The translations under genes and the position numbers were made by a program. Under the pieces are notes generated by a model, which was not told the origin of the DNA, did no database searches, and worked only from the letters and a program-made list of their open reading frames with translations. A DNA stretch of 64,000 nucleotides from JALZEG01 sp046263255. GTDB taxonomy: Bacteria > Actinomycetota > CADDZG01 > WHSQ01. Positions 1-8,086 of this stretch are shown here, one piece after another. How positions within the stretch are numbered: position 1 is the stretch's first letter; every line of letters begins with the position of its first letter. The stretch covers positions 16,998 to 80,997 of the forward strand of contig JBHELD010000041.1 of the NCBI GenBank assembly GCA_046263255.1. The letters are read 5' to 3'.

Positions 1-308
1 CGCGACAGCGCCAGCGGACCCAGCTCGAGGTCGGGACCGCCGGCGGTCAGCGGGAGCACGAGCGCGCAGGCGACGAACGGGACCTCGAAGACGAGCCGCC
101 GCGCGACGAACGCCGGCGGGATCGCTCCCGCGGCGGCCACGGCCGCGAGGAGGCAGAGGTAGCCGGCGAACGGCCATACCGTCCGCGCCGGCGTGGCCGC
201 GACCGCGACTGCGAACAGGAACGTCGCGAGGACCTTGCACTGCGGCGCCGCGCGGTGGACGCGGCCGTCCCCGGGCACGTATAGGCCGTCCGCGCGGTCT
301 CCGCTCAG
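1..308 (-). CDS. cbiQ: ECF cobalt/nickel transporter T component CbiQ (partial)
   Basis: Transmembrane component that couples the ATPase to the substrate-specific subunit CbiM in an ECF-type Co2+/Ni2+ importer. The gene is cut by the window edge; only the N-terminal ~100 residues are visible. They contain the family signature GLYVPGDGRVHR, then hydrophobic stretches and FEVPFV, as in CbiQ proteins. It follows the PDGLE/CbiN gene, whose stop is at 305-307, giving the order cbiM-cbiN-cbiQ; the ATPase CbiO is expected beyond the edge. The start is unclear: there is no ATG, the in-frame GTG codons are at 359 and 278, and a CTG lies at 308. The nickel or cobalt preference cannot be read from the sequence. 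Confidence 0.8.
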   Translation of the reverse strand, partial: MSGDRADGLYVPGDGRVHRAAPQCKVLATFLFAVAVAATPARTVWPFAGYLCLLAAVAAAGAIPPAFVARRLVFEVPFVACALVLPLTAGGPDLELGPLALS

Positions 309-616
309 GGTCCCGCTCCGCGGCCGCGCCGCGCTCGAAGGCGCGCGAGCGTCCAGCACGCAGCGATGGCGGTTGCGAATGCGACGACGACGCCCGCGAG
401 CGCCGACAGGCCCCTGGACGTCTCGCCGCCGACGCCCTCGACCTCGTAGCCGGCCACGGGCCCGTCGTCGAACGTGTGCGGCTGCTCGGCCGCAGCGAAA
501 CCTTCGTCGCGGGCGACGCGCTGGAGCCCGTCGGGAGCCTCGCTCGCGAAGGGAGCCGCGAGCGCCGCGAGGATCGCGACCGCGCAGAATGCGACTGCGA
601 CGATCCGGCGCCTCAC
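305..616 (-). CDS. cbiN: CbiN-like PDGLE-domain subunit of Co/Ni transporter
   Basis: Small membrane subunit (103 aa) that assists CbiM in metal capture. The N-terminal membrane segment is at about residues 5-25. A PDGL motif follows (APDGLQRVARDEGF, about residues 27-40), matching the PDGLE domain of CbiN/NikN-type subunits, and a second membrane segment lies at about 72-92. The GTG start at 616 overlaps the cbiM stop as GTGA, so translation is probably coupled. It is followed by cbiQ. PDGLE subunits occur with both cobalt and nickel transporters. Confidence 0.8.
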   Translation of the reverse strand: MRRRIVAVAFCAVAILAALAAPFASEAPDGLQRVARDEGFAAAEQPHTFDDGPVAGYEVEGVGGETSRGLSALAGVVVAFATAIAACWTLARLRARRGRGAGP

Positions 617-1287
617 GCCGGCCGCTCCGTCAGCCGCGGTGTTTCCCGCTCGACCCTTGCATGCACCAGGTCCGGGCGCACCGAAAGGACCGCACCGACC
701 GCCCCTGCCGTCACGACGCCTTCGCCGGCCGCGATCAGGGCGTGGATACCCGTCATCGCGGCGAGCACGACGGCGGGGTCTGCCCCGCCTCGGCCGTCGA
801 GGGCGTACTCGACGGCGAAAGCGGTCGAGGCGAAGAGCACCGACAGCGCGGCGGCGACGCCGGCGGCCGCCGGCACGACCATCGGACGCCTCGGCAGGAC
901 CGCGAGCAGGGCTGCGAAGACGGCGTACCCGCCCAGCGTCGTCACCAGCGACAGGTTGACGAGGTTCAGGCCGAGCGCGGTGAGGCCGCCGTCGGCGAAC
1001 AGCGCCTGGACTACGACGACGACCGCGAGGCAGATCGCGCCCGCCCAGGGTCCGACGAGAACCGCCGCGAGGACGCCGCCTATGAGGTGGCCGCTCGTGC
1101 CGCCTGCGATCGGAAACGCGATCATCTGGGCCGCGAAGACGAACGCGGCGACGAGCCCGGTCAGCGGCACGCGACGGTCGTCGAGGTCTGCCTCGGCCTT
1201 CCTCGCCGCCACCGACAGACCGGCCAGCGCGACCACGCCCGCACCTGCGGACGCGGCGACGCCGATGAACCCGTCAGGTACGTGCAC
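613..1287 (-). CDS. cbiM: Cobalt/nickel ECF transporter substrate-binding membrane protein CbiM
   Basis: Substrate-specific (S) component of the ECF importer; metal is bound through the extreme N-terminus. The 224-aa protein begins with the diagnostic HVPDGFIG motif; His2 of this motif is a metal ligand in CbiM/NikM. About six to seven hydrophobic segments follow, including the conserved GGTSGHLIGG and NLVNLSLVTT stretches. The start is set by homology and by an AGGGAGG ribosome-binding site six bases before the GTG at 1287; the open frame continues upstream only as a shadow of the PerM gene. A perfect palindrome lies immediately upstream of the ribosome-binding site, suggesting metal-responsive repression. 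Confidence 0.9.
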   Translation of the reverse strand: MHVPDGFIGVAASAGAGVVALAGLSVAARKAEADLDDRRVPLTGLVAAFVFAAQMIAFPIAGGTSGHLIGGVLAAVLVGPWAGAICLAVVVVVQALFADGGLTALGLNLVNLSLVTTLGGYAVFAALLAVLPRRPMVVPAAAGVAAALSVLFASTAFAVEYALDGRGGADPAVVLAAMTGIHALIAAGEGVVTAGAVGAVLSVRPDLVHARVERETPRLTERPA

Positions 1288-1297
1288 GCCGCCTCCC

Positions 1298-1319
1298 TTG
1301 TTGCAACGTGTTGCAACAA
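1298..1319. promoter_or_regulatory. Palindromic operator of cbiMNQ, Nur/Fur-like
   Basis: Perfect inverted repeat: 10-base arms (TTGTTGCAAC and its complement) around a two-base GT centre. It sits 11-32 bases upstream of the cbiM GTG, directly before the ribosome-binding site; a -10-like TACGCT is at 1326-1321 on the minus strand. The half-site TTGCAA occurs twice, as in the nickel regulator Nur box of Streptomyces (TTGCAA-N5-TTGCAA), but the spacing here is 4. The regulator identity is inferred. Confidence 0.6.
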
Positions 1320-1346
1320 GAGCGTAGTCGCTTCGAGGGGGCTCCG

Positions 1347-2573
1347 CTACGTGCCCTCGCGGGGTGACTCTTCGTCCGGGACGACCGACGGCGCCTCGCG
1401 CGGCCCGCCGCGGCGCGCGTGCGGCGACACGTCCTCGCCGAGGACGCGGGTCGTCCAGAAGTGGGCGAGAAAGAGCTTGACGACCGCCACCGTGGGGACG
1501 CCGAGCAGGACGCCCCAGAACCCGGCGAGGGTCCCGCCCGCGAGCAGCGACAGCATCACGGTCGCGGGATGGAGCTGGACGGTGCGCTTCATGACGTTCG
1601 GGCTGATGACGTGGTTGTCGATCTGCTGGACGACCAGAGCGACGAGCGCGGCGCCGAGACCGAGCGCGGGCCCCTCCGTCACGATCCCGACGATCAGGCC
1701 GAGCCCGCCGCCGATGAACGGCCCGACCAGCGGGATGAGGTTCGTGAAGCCCGCTATCGCGCCGATCACCAGCCAGAACGGGAGGCCGATCAGCCAGAAA
1801 CCGATGCTCGACATCACGCCGACCATCAGCGCGACGAAGAGCTGCCCACGGAAGAAGCCGCCGACGGCGCGCCCGATCTTCGAGCCGAGGTCGGCGAACT
1901 CCTCCCGATGCGACGCCGGCACGAGGTTCAACGCGTCGCGCTGAAGCTGGGGAAGGTCGATGAGGATGTACAGCGCGAGCAGGGGGGCCAGGATGAACAC
2001 GAGGAGCCCCTCGAGGACGGAGAACCCGATCTCGGTGATCCGGCCCGCCTGATGGCTCAGCCGCTCCCGGAACTCGCGCGTGACCTCGTCGCACTCCGCG
2101 GTCGAGAAGTCGCCCGCGACCGACGTGCCCTCCGGCCCTAGCAGGCACGAGATCTGCTCGGTGTCGATCGCGACGCCGAAGCGGTCCTCGATACGGGTGG
2201 CGAGGTCGTTGATCGAGTCCACGAGGTCCTGCCGCAGCTGCGGGACGTTGTCCGAGAAGTTCGAGATCTGGTTCGACACGAGCGGGGCCACCAGGATGCC
2301 GACGACGGTGAGGCTCCCGAGCACGACGACGTAGCTGAGGACGGCGCCGATCGACCGGCGCACGCCGCGGCGCTCGAGCCTCGTCACGATCGGGTTTAGG
2401 AGATAGATGATCAGCAGCGCGAGGACGAGCGGGGGGAAGATCACGCGGACCTTGTAGAGGAGCCACAGCCCGATCGCGACGACGATGAGCAGGCCGATGA
2501 TCGACCACGCGGCCATGCCGGCGCGGCGGAGCCTCTCTCCGGCCGGCAAGCGCGGGGGCGCCTGAGTGTTCAC
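1347..2573 (-). CDS. AI-2E/PerM family membrane transporter
   Basis: 408-aa integral membrane protein of the AI-2E transporter (PerM, UPF0118/DUF20) family. Hydrophobic segments occur near residues 19-60, 68-92, 165-200 and several more from about 240 to 370, giving the typical eight-segment layout with a long extracellular loop between the third and fourth. The fold-specific stretch GLPFWLVIGAIAGFTNLIPLVGP (split here, about residues 263-285) with the conserved NLIP-G is visible. The C-terminus is hydrophilic and acidic. Family members have been linked to efflux of small molecules or ions; the substrate here is unknown. It lies upstream of cbiM on the same strand, but the 59-base gap holds an operator, so it is probably a separate unit. 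Confidence 0.85.
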   Translation of the reverse strand: MNTQAPPRLPAGERLRRAGMAAWSIIGLLIVVAIGLWLLYKVRVIFPPLVLALLIIYLLNPIVTRLERRGVRRSIGAVLSYVVVLGSLTVVGILVAPLVSNQISNFSDNVPQLRQDLVDSINDLATRIEDRFGVAIDTEQISCLLGPEGTSVAGDFSTAECDEVTREFRERLSHQAGRITEIGFSVLEGLLVFILAPLLALYILIDLPQLQRDALNLVPASHREEFADLGSKIGRAVGGFFRGQLFVALMVGVMSSIGFWLIGLPFWLVIGAIAGFTNLIPLVGPFIGGGLGLIVGIVTEGPALGLGAALVALVVQQIDNHVISPNVMKRTVQLHPATVMLSLLAGGTLAGFWGVLLGVPTVAVVKLFLAHFWTTRVLGEDVSPHARRGGPREAPSVVPDEESPREGT

Positions 2574-2600
2574 GGCGTCAGTATGCCCGGACGGTGTGGC

Positions 2601-3728
2601 TCATCCCGGGGAGAGGTCCGCGACCACCCTCGCGGTCGCCGACCGCACGCATCCGGCGGGATCCGAGAACGCCCGCGCGCGGCCGCACCGGGAGACCAGC
2701 TCCTCCACCGCGTCGACGCCGAGCCTTGCATGAAGCGGGAGCTGCTCTGCGGGCAGGCGGACCTCGCCGGCGACGACCCCGCACGGCTTGCCCGCCGCGG
2801 AGGCACGTGCCGCGACGCGGGCGACGACCTTGCCCTCGAAGGTTCCCTCGTCGATCCTGCCCTCGCCGGTAACGACCGCGTCGGCCCAGTGGACGCCGCC
2901 GCCGAGCTCCGTCGCCGCAGCGACGAGCTCGAAGGCCGGCGCCAGGCGCGCGCCGAAGAACGCGACGAGACCCGCCCCCATCCCACCGCCCGCGCCGGAG
3001 CCCGGGAGGCTCGCGACGTCGAGGCCGAGGTCCACGCGGATCCTTTCGGCCAGGATGCCGAGCCCGTCCTCGAGCACGCGCGCCTCGGCGGGGGACGCGC
3101 CCCTCTGCGGCGCGAACAGCGCCGCCGCTCCGCGCGGCCCCAGCAGCGGCGCGTCGACGTCGCATGCCGCCGCGACCCGCGCGGCGATCCGGCGCGGAGG
3201 CGGCTCGATCCGGTGCAACCGGCGCAGCGCGCCCCCGCCCGGCGGAAGGTCGCGCCCGCGCGCGTCGAGGAAGCGCCATCCCGCGGCCTGAGCGGCCCCG
3301 GCTCCTCCGTCCGTCGACGCGCTGCCCCCGACGAAGACCACGATCTCCCGATCCGGGAACCGTTGCACGGCACCGACGAGGGTGACGCCGGTCCCGCGGG
3401 ACGACGCGCGCAACGCGTCCGAGGGACGGGGCCGAGCAGGAGGACCCGCGGTCTCGTGCATCGAGACCATCACGGCGTCGCCGTGGTCCAGGACGCGCGC
3501 GGCGGTGCGCGCACCGAAGGCATTCTCGGCCTCGACGACCGCGACGTCGCCGCGCGTGGCCGCGAGCACGCAGTCGAGGGTCCCTTCGCCGCCGTCGGCC
3601 AGAGGATGGATCCTCGTGTCGGACTCGGGACGGGCGTCGCGCGCGCCGGCGGCCATCGCGGCAGCAACCGCGGGAGCGTCGAGCGTGCCCTTGAATTTGT
3701 CGGGGGCGAGGAGGATTCTCAAGTCCAC
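2601..3728 (-). CDS. glxK: Glycerate kinase (GlxK/GarK family)
   Basis: Phosphorylates D-glycerate with ATP, feeding it into glycolysis. The 375-aa length fits the family. The N-terminal RILLAPDKFKGTL motif, the PLADGGEGTLD motif (about residues 43-53), the FVGGSASTDGGAGAAQAAG-type glycine-rich stretch (about 130-148) and GSGAGGGMGAGLVAF are all characteristic. The GTG at 3728 gives VDLRILLAPD; a TTG two codons later (3722) would give the usual LRILLAPDKF start and may be the true one. The gene is divergent from otsA with only 14 bases between starts, so the promoters must overlap the opposite coding region. Confidence 0.9.
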   Translation of the reverse strand: MDLRILLAPDKFKGTLDAPAVAAAMAAGARDARPESDTRIHPLADGGEGTLDCVLAATRGDVAVVEAENAFGARTAARVLDHGDAVMVSMHETAGPPARPRPSDALRASSRGTGVTLVGAVQRFPDREIVVFVGGSASTDGGAGAAQAAGWRFLDARGRDLPPGGGALRRLHRIEPPPRRIAARVAAACDVDAPLLGPRGAAALFAPQRGASPAEARVLEDGLGILAERIRVDLGLDVASLPGSGAGGGMGAGLVAFFGARLAPAFELVAAATELGGGVHWADAVVTGEGRIDEGTFEGKVVARVAARASAAGKPCGVVAGEVRLPAEQLPLHARLGVDAVEELVSRCGRARAFSDPAGCVRSATARVVADLSPG

Positions 3729-3742
3729 CTAGGATAAGGACC
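3729..3742. promoter_or_regulatory. Shared -10 region between glxK and otsA
   Basis: The 14 bases between the divergent starts contain TAGGATA (3730-3736). Read on the plus strand, TAGGAT fits the TANNNT -10 pattern and ends seven bases before the otsA ATG, the spacing expected for a leaderless transcript. Read on the minus strand, TATCCT fits the same pattern, eight bases before the TTG of glxK. One site could therefore serve both genes. This is inference from spacing only; no good -35 was identified. Confidence 0.35.
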
Positions 3743-5215
3743 ATGCGCGACGACACCACGATCGTCCTCGTGTCGAATCGTGGGCCGGTGTCGTTCGTCG
3801 AGACCTCCGACGGGTTCGACACGCGTCGCGGAGCAGGGGGACTTGCCGGAGCGCTCGATCCCGTTGCACGACGGCTCGGCGAACGCGCGGTGTGGGTCGC
3901 CGCGACGACGTCGGAAGCCGACCGCAAAGCAGTGGCGGCGGGGGCGGCCGACGGGCTCGCCGAGCAGCTGGGGTATCCGGTCTACCTCCTCGAGATCGAT
4001 CCCGAGACGTATGCGCGCTACTACGACGTCGTCTCGAACCGGATGCTCTGGTTCGCGAACCACTGCCTCTGGGACGAGCTCGACGTGAAGACGTTCGACG
4101 AAGACGACCTGAAGGCGTGGGAGGACGCGTACCGGCCGGTCAACCGGCGCTTCGCGGCCGCGGTCGCCGAGGTCGCGGGGCCGTCCGGGCTCGTGCTCTT
4201 CCAGGACTACCACCTGTCGACCGCGCCGGCGGAGCTCCGCCGGCTGCGGCCCGATCAGACGATCTTCCACTTCACGCACTCGTCGTTCTGCGGGCCGGAC
4301 GACGGGCTCGAGCGGGTCCCGCGGCCGATCCCGCAGTCGGTGATCGAGGGGCTCTTGGGCGCGGACCTGGTCGGGTTCCACGTCGGCGCGTGGGTTCACA
4401 ACTTCCTCGACTGCTGCGAACGGATCGGCGCGGACGTCGACCGCTCGGCCGGTCTGGTCAGACACGAGGCGATCGACACGTGGGTGCGCGAGTACCCCAT
4501 CCCGATCGACGCCGACGAGCTGAACGCGCGCGCGTCGGGCGCCGCCGCGTCGGCGTGGGCGAAGCTCTTCCGTTCCGGCGCCGACGGCCCTCTCGTGGTG
4601 CGCGCCGACCGCGCGGAGCCGTCGAAGAACGTCGTCCGCGGGTTCCAGGCGTTCGGACTGCTGCTGGACCGGCGCCCCGACCTCGCGGGGAGCGCCCGCT
4701 TCGCGGCCTGCCTGTACCCGTCGCGCCAGAGCATGCCGGAGTACCGGCTCTACTCGGAACGGATAGAGGCGGCGGCTGCAGAGGTGAACGCACGTCATCC
4801 CGGCGCGATCGACCTGTACATGAAGGACGACTTCGACCGGACGCTCGGCGCGTACCGCGTCTACGACGTCCTGCTGGTGAACCCGATCATGGACGGGATG
4901 AACCTCGTCTCGAAGGAGGGCTGTTGCCTCAACGAGAGAGACGGCGTCCTCGTGCTGTCGCGGGGGGCGGGCTCTTACGAGGAGCTCGGCGACCACGCCG
5001 TCGCGATCTCCGACCAGATCGACGTATCCGCCACTGCCGAAGCACTCGCTCGGGCGATAGACATGCCGGCGGACGACCGCCGCGCCCGCGCCGCCAAGCT
5101 GCGCGCGATCTCGACGGCGCGCAAGCCCGAGGACTGGATCAACGCGCAGCTCGACGACCTCGAGGCGATCAGGGTCGGCGACGCGCCGCAGACGGCGGCG
5201 GCGCCGCGGCGTTAG
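3743..5215 (+). CDS. otsA: Trehalose-6-phosphate synthase
   Basis: GT20 glycosyltransferase joining nucleotide-activated glucose to glucose-6-phosphate to form trehalose-6-phosphate, in the cytoplasm. The 490-aa protein starts with VSNRGPVSF (about residues 9-17) and has GGLAGALDPV (about 32-41), the FQDYHL and HFTHSSF motifs (about 155-185), the donor-binding RADRAEPSKN region (about 290) and NPIMDGMNLVSKE (about 380-392), all typical of OtsA. The ATG is preceded closely by AGGATAAGGA, which can be read as a ribosome site or as a -10 for a leaderless message. The phosphatase gene otsB lies immediately downstream on the opposite strand, convergent with it. Confidence 0.93.
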   Translation: MRDDTTIVLVSNRGPVSFVETSDGFDTRRGAGGLAGALDPVARRLGERAVWVAATTSEADRKAVAAGAADGLAEQLGYPVYLLEIDPETYARYYDVVSNRMLWFANHCLWDELDVKTFDEDDLKAWEDAYRPVNRRFAAAVAEVAGPSGLVLFQDYHLSTAPAELRRLRPDQTIFHFTHSSFCGPDDGLERVPRPIPQSVIEGLLGADLVGFHVGAWVHNFLDCCERIGADVDRSAGLVRHEAIDTWVREYPIPIDADELNARASGAAASAWAKLFRSGADGPLVVRADRAEPSKNVVRGFQAFGLLLDRRPDLAGSARFAACLYPSRQSMPEYRLYSERIEAAAAEVNARHPGAIDLYMKDDFDRTLGAYRVYDVLLVNPIMDGMNLVSKEGCCLNERDGVLVLSRGAGSYEELGDHAVAISDQIDVSATAEALARAIDMPADDRRARAAKLRAISTARKPEDWINAQLDDLEAIRVGDAPQTAAAPRR

Positions 5216-5235
5216 CGCGCTCGGTCCACGGCCAG

Positions 5236-6015
5236 CTAGCCGGGCAGGAAGCGACTCAGGAAGTCGAGGGCACCCTTCGGGCCTTCCACCACCACGTCTC
5301 CGCGCCGCAGCAGCTCGGGCGGCGCTTCGTCCGAATCCACCGCGATCCGCAGCACCGCGGCGCCTTGCTCCGCGAGCTCGTCGAGCGCGTCGAAGGCGGG
5401 CAGGTCGACCTTGTCGTCTCCCGCGAACGCGACCGCGGCAAGACCCCGGCTCCTCTCGAGCACGACCGCTGCCTTCGTGAAGTCCACCGGGGGCCGCAGC
5501 TCGTAGGCATGGCGACCGGACGCGCGGATCAGACCGTGTCGCGCTGCGAGAGAGTCCGCGAGCTCGTTCAACGCTCGGCGGGCGCCGTTGGTATCGGCGG
5601 CGTTGCGGTAGTGCAGCGTCACCATCACGGCCTTGTCCTCGACGATCACCCCGTCCAGACCGAGGTCCTCGACTCGGGCCGCGGCCTCTTGGTGCACGCG
5701 TCTCATCAGCTCTCCGTGGGGAGCGGCTGCAGGCGAGAGCTGCACGTTCCCTGCGACCGTCCGCTGCGCGCCGTGGACGCCCCAGATCTCGATATCGGGA
5801 CCGAGCCACTCGAGGAGCTCGTGCGCGGAGCGCCCCGACACGACGGCTACGACGGCGTAGGCACGGCCGAGCTCCGCCAGCAGCTCCCGCGCCCCCTGGA
5901 CCGGGCGCGCCTCGGAAGGCACGCGGACGACCTCGGACAGCGTGCCGTCGAAGTCGAGGAAGATGCCGGCGCGATCCGGCCGTTCGAGGAAGGGGCGGAA
6001 CAGGTCGTCGGACAC
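5236..6015 (-). CDS. otsB: Trehalose-6-phosphate phosphatase
   Basis: HAD-superfamily phosphatase completing the OtsAB route by removing phosphate from trehalose-6-phosphate. The 259-aa protein has the HAD motif I FLDFDGTLSEV (about residues 19-29) with both catalytic aspartates, the VVSGRSAHELLEWLG motif, and the C-terminal motif III/IV region FAGDDKVDLPAFDAL. It converges with otsA, so the trehalose pair is not an operon although the genes are adjacent. Trehalose is an osmolyte and a precursor of mycolate-type glycolipids in some actinobacteria; there is no direct evidence here for the latter. Confidence 0.92.
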   Translation of the reverse strand: MSDDLFRPFLERPDRAGIFLDFDGTLSEVVRVPSEARPVQGARELLAELGRAYAVVAVVSGRSAHELLEWLGPDIEIWGVHGAQRTVAGNVQLSPAAAPHGELMRRVHQEAAARVEDLGLDGVIVEDKAVMVTLHYRNAADTNGARRALNELADSLAARHGLIRASGRHAYELRPPVDFTKAAVVLERSRGLAAVAFAGDDKVDLPAFDALDELAEQGAAVLRIAVDSDEAPPELLRRGDVVVEGPKGALDFLSRFLPG

Positions 6016-6049
6016 GAACCCGCAGCGTACCGGCCACTATGCTGCGCGC

Positions 6050-6850
6050 ATGCGCCGTGCCGTCGTGCTTCTCCTCGCGCTGTCGGCGTGCCGCCCCGAC
6101 ACGGTGGACCTCGAGTACCGGTTCCCCGCCGGGGTCAGGGAGTACCGGCTGGAGGCCGCGGGCTCGGCCCGGTGGGACATCGGCGGTGGCGGCGAGGGGT
6201 CGTACCGCGTGATCTTCGACGTCGCGGAGAGGGTGCGCGAGTCCGACGCGGACGGCGCCGTCGTCGAGGTCAGGATGTCGCCGATCGTCGTCGAGGAGGA
6301 TGGTCTGCCGGCCCCGGGCTCCGGCGACCGCTCGTTCGCGCTGCGGCTCGACCGCTACGGCGGCGTGACGGAGGTGCTCGAGGTCGACGGCGTGGACGCC
6401 GCGCAGCTCGATCCCGACGAGCTCGTGTTCATCGGCACCTACCGCCCCGCGCTCCCGCTCGACCCCGTGAAGCTCGGCGGCCAGTGGGACTCCGAGAGGT
6501 TGTTCGACGTCGGCCGGGTGTTCCAGGAGATACAGGCGCGCGGGACGCTCGAGTCGCTCTACCTCGACGACGATGGTCCCGTAGCCGAGCTCTCCTACAG
6601 GGGGGAGGGGCCGCTGCAGTGGACGACGCAGCTCCCCCAGGGCGTGGCGGAGCTGGCCGGCACCGGGACGACCGACCAGCACGCGCGCTTCGACATCGAC
6701 AACGGCGTCCTGCAGGAGGCGCGGTCCACGACAGACGGCACCTTCGAGGTGCGCGTGGTCCCGACGTCCGGCGCCGGGACGCCGCTGACGGGGACGCTGG
6801 AGCTCGAGCTGGAGCTGACGGTGTCGGCGCGGGAGCCGCGGCCGCGCTAG
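6050..6850 (+). CDS. Predicted lipoprotein of unknown function
   Basis: 266-aa exported protein. The ATG at 6050 gives a short signal peptide, MRRAVVLLLALSAC, ending in a lipobox (L-S-A-C) at residue 14, so the mature protein should be lipid-anchored. The open frame continues upstream of this ATG, but only as a shadow of otsB. The rest is a hydrophilic, beta-rich-looking chain with many short alternating hydrophobic strands and acidic loops, and no recognised catalytic motif. It is divergent from otsB and is followed by a hairpin terminator. I do not recognise a family. Confidence 0.75.
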   Translation: MRRAVVLLLALSACRPDTVDLEYRFPAGVREYRLEAAGSARWDIGGGGEGSYRVIFDVAERVRESDADGAVVEVRMSPIVVEEDGLPAPGSGDRSFALRLDRYGGVTEVLEVDGVDAAQLDPDELVFIGTYRPALPLDPVKLGGQWDSERLFDVGRVFQEIQARGTLESLYLDDDGPVAELSYRGEGPLQWTTQLPQGVAELAGTGTTDQHARFDIDNGVLQEARSTTDGTFEVRVVPTSGAGTPLTGTLELELELTVSAREPRPR

Positions 6851-6894
6851 TTACCGCCGGGCGTCGAAAATAGTCGGATCGCGCTATACACGCC

Positions 6895-6917
6895 GAGAGG
6901 CGCCCTCTCTATCTTTT
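6895..6917 (+). terminator. Rho-independent terminator after the lipoprotein gene
   Basis: Stem GAGAGG / CCTCTC with a three-base loop, followed by TATCTTTT. It lies 45 bases after the lipoprotein stop and before the next plus-strand gene. Confidence 0.65.
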
Positions 6918-6950
6918 CGTCTGCCAGTCGGACGAAAGAGGGGGTTCCAC

Positions 6951-8066
6951 GTGAGGTTGAAGCATGCGCTCGCAGGCGCGCTCGTAATGCCGTTGCTGTT
7001 CGCTTCGATCGCGCTCGCGCAGGGGGCCGAGCGCGGCACGGCGTCGATACCGGGAGGGTTCTCGCCCGTCGGGCGGGACGGCGTGCCGTGCGAGCCGAGA
7101 GAGTGCCGGGAGATCCACGACCGGCACGAGCACAACGACGACCTGGTCGAGATGACGCAGTTCGTCGCCGACAACGAGACGAGCGACTCGTCTTTGCCGA
7201 AGATGCCCTGCTACAACTCAGCGAAGGGCGCGTACTACATCGTCAACGTCTACGCGTGGGCGGACCCCGCGGTGGGCGGCCTCAACGACAGGTCCGCCAC
7301 CGAGATCGCGAACATCCGCAAGAAGGTGCAGCGGGCGGACTACCGCCTGGATCAGTCGGCAGGGGAACAGGACCAGCACTACCGTGTGCTGTGCGTCTCG
7401 GGAATCATCGACGTCTGGAAGATGAAGATCGACCCGTCCAAGGACGGGTCGGCGGGAACCATCTCGAAGTACGACGTCCGCAAGACCGGCTTCGACTCCG
7501 GCCACACCAACCGGAGCTACATCTACTTCTACTGGATCGACAACGACAACGCGAAGGCCCCGATCGGCGGCGGGAGCTTCACCTGCTTCGGCGGGAACGG
7601 CGCGGGCGCTCCGGGGAACGACACCAGCAGCACGTACGGCGTAAGGATGCCGGTCGACACGCGCGGAGGCAACAACTGGGTCGCCTACACCTTCGGCCAC
7701 GAGTCGACGCACGCGTTCGACGCCGTGAACCCGAGGGCGCCGCACGGGATCGAGAGGTCACACTGCAACGACGCGTGGGTCAGCGGCACCGAGACCCACC
7801 ACGACCTCATGTGCTACAACGACGGCTCCGCCGACTACACGACCGGCCGCGTCACGACGTGCGCGACCCAGAAGGAGTGGTTCGTCGACTGCAACAAGGA
7901 CGACTACTGGAAGCCGGGCAGCGGGGCGCCGACGTACATCGCGGACGAGACCGGCAGCCTGACTGTGTTCAACACCGCTCGCTCGATCTGGCTATCCTCG
8001 ATCTGTTCCGAGGCGACCGCAGAAGAACCCCTCAGCTGTCAGGTCGCCGACGGCCGCACGAACTGA
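6951..8066 (+). CDS. Secreted HEXXH-containing putative metallopeptidase
   Basis: 371-aa exported protein. Residues 1-23 form a signal peptide ending in ALA-Q. Around residues 245-265 is FGHESTHAFDAVNP, a HEXXH zinc motif embedded in a hydrophobic helix, consistent with a zincin active site; a third ligand was not identified with certainty (candidate His/Asp downstream). Many paired cysteines (at least ten after the signal peptide) suggest disulfides outside the cell. The GTG start has an AGAGGGGG ribosome site seven bases upstream. The next gene, 20 bases downstream, encodes another secreted protein, so the two probably form an operon. No family is recognised beyond the zinc motif; substrate unknown. 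Confidence 0.7.
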   Translation: MRLKHALAGALVMPLLFASIALAQGAERGTASIPGGFSPVGRDGVPCEPRECREIHDRHEHNDDLVEMTQFVADNETSDSSLPKMPCYNSAKGAYYIVNVYAWADPAVGGLNDRSATEIANIRKKVQRADYRLDQSAGEQDQHYRVLCVSGIIDVWKMKIDPSKDGSAGTISKYDVRKTGFDSGHTNRSYIYFYWIDNDNAKAPIGGGSFTCFGGNGAGAPGNDTSSTYGVRMPVDTRGGNNWVAYTFGHESTHAFDAVNPRAPHGIERSHCNDAWVSGTETHHDLMCYNDGSADYTTGRVTTCATQKEWFVDCNKDDYWKPGSGAPTYIADETGSLTVFNTARSIWLSSICSEATAEEPLSCQVADGRTN

Positions 8067-8086
8067 TCCGGAGAAGAGAGACGACG

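Noticed and set aside
1288..1346. Cobalamin riboswitch upstream of cbiM
   Set aside because: The gap is only 59 bases and is explained by a palindromic operator; no B12-box-like sequence was seen.
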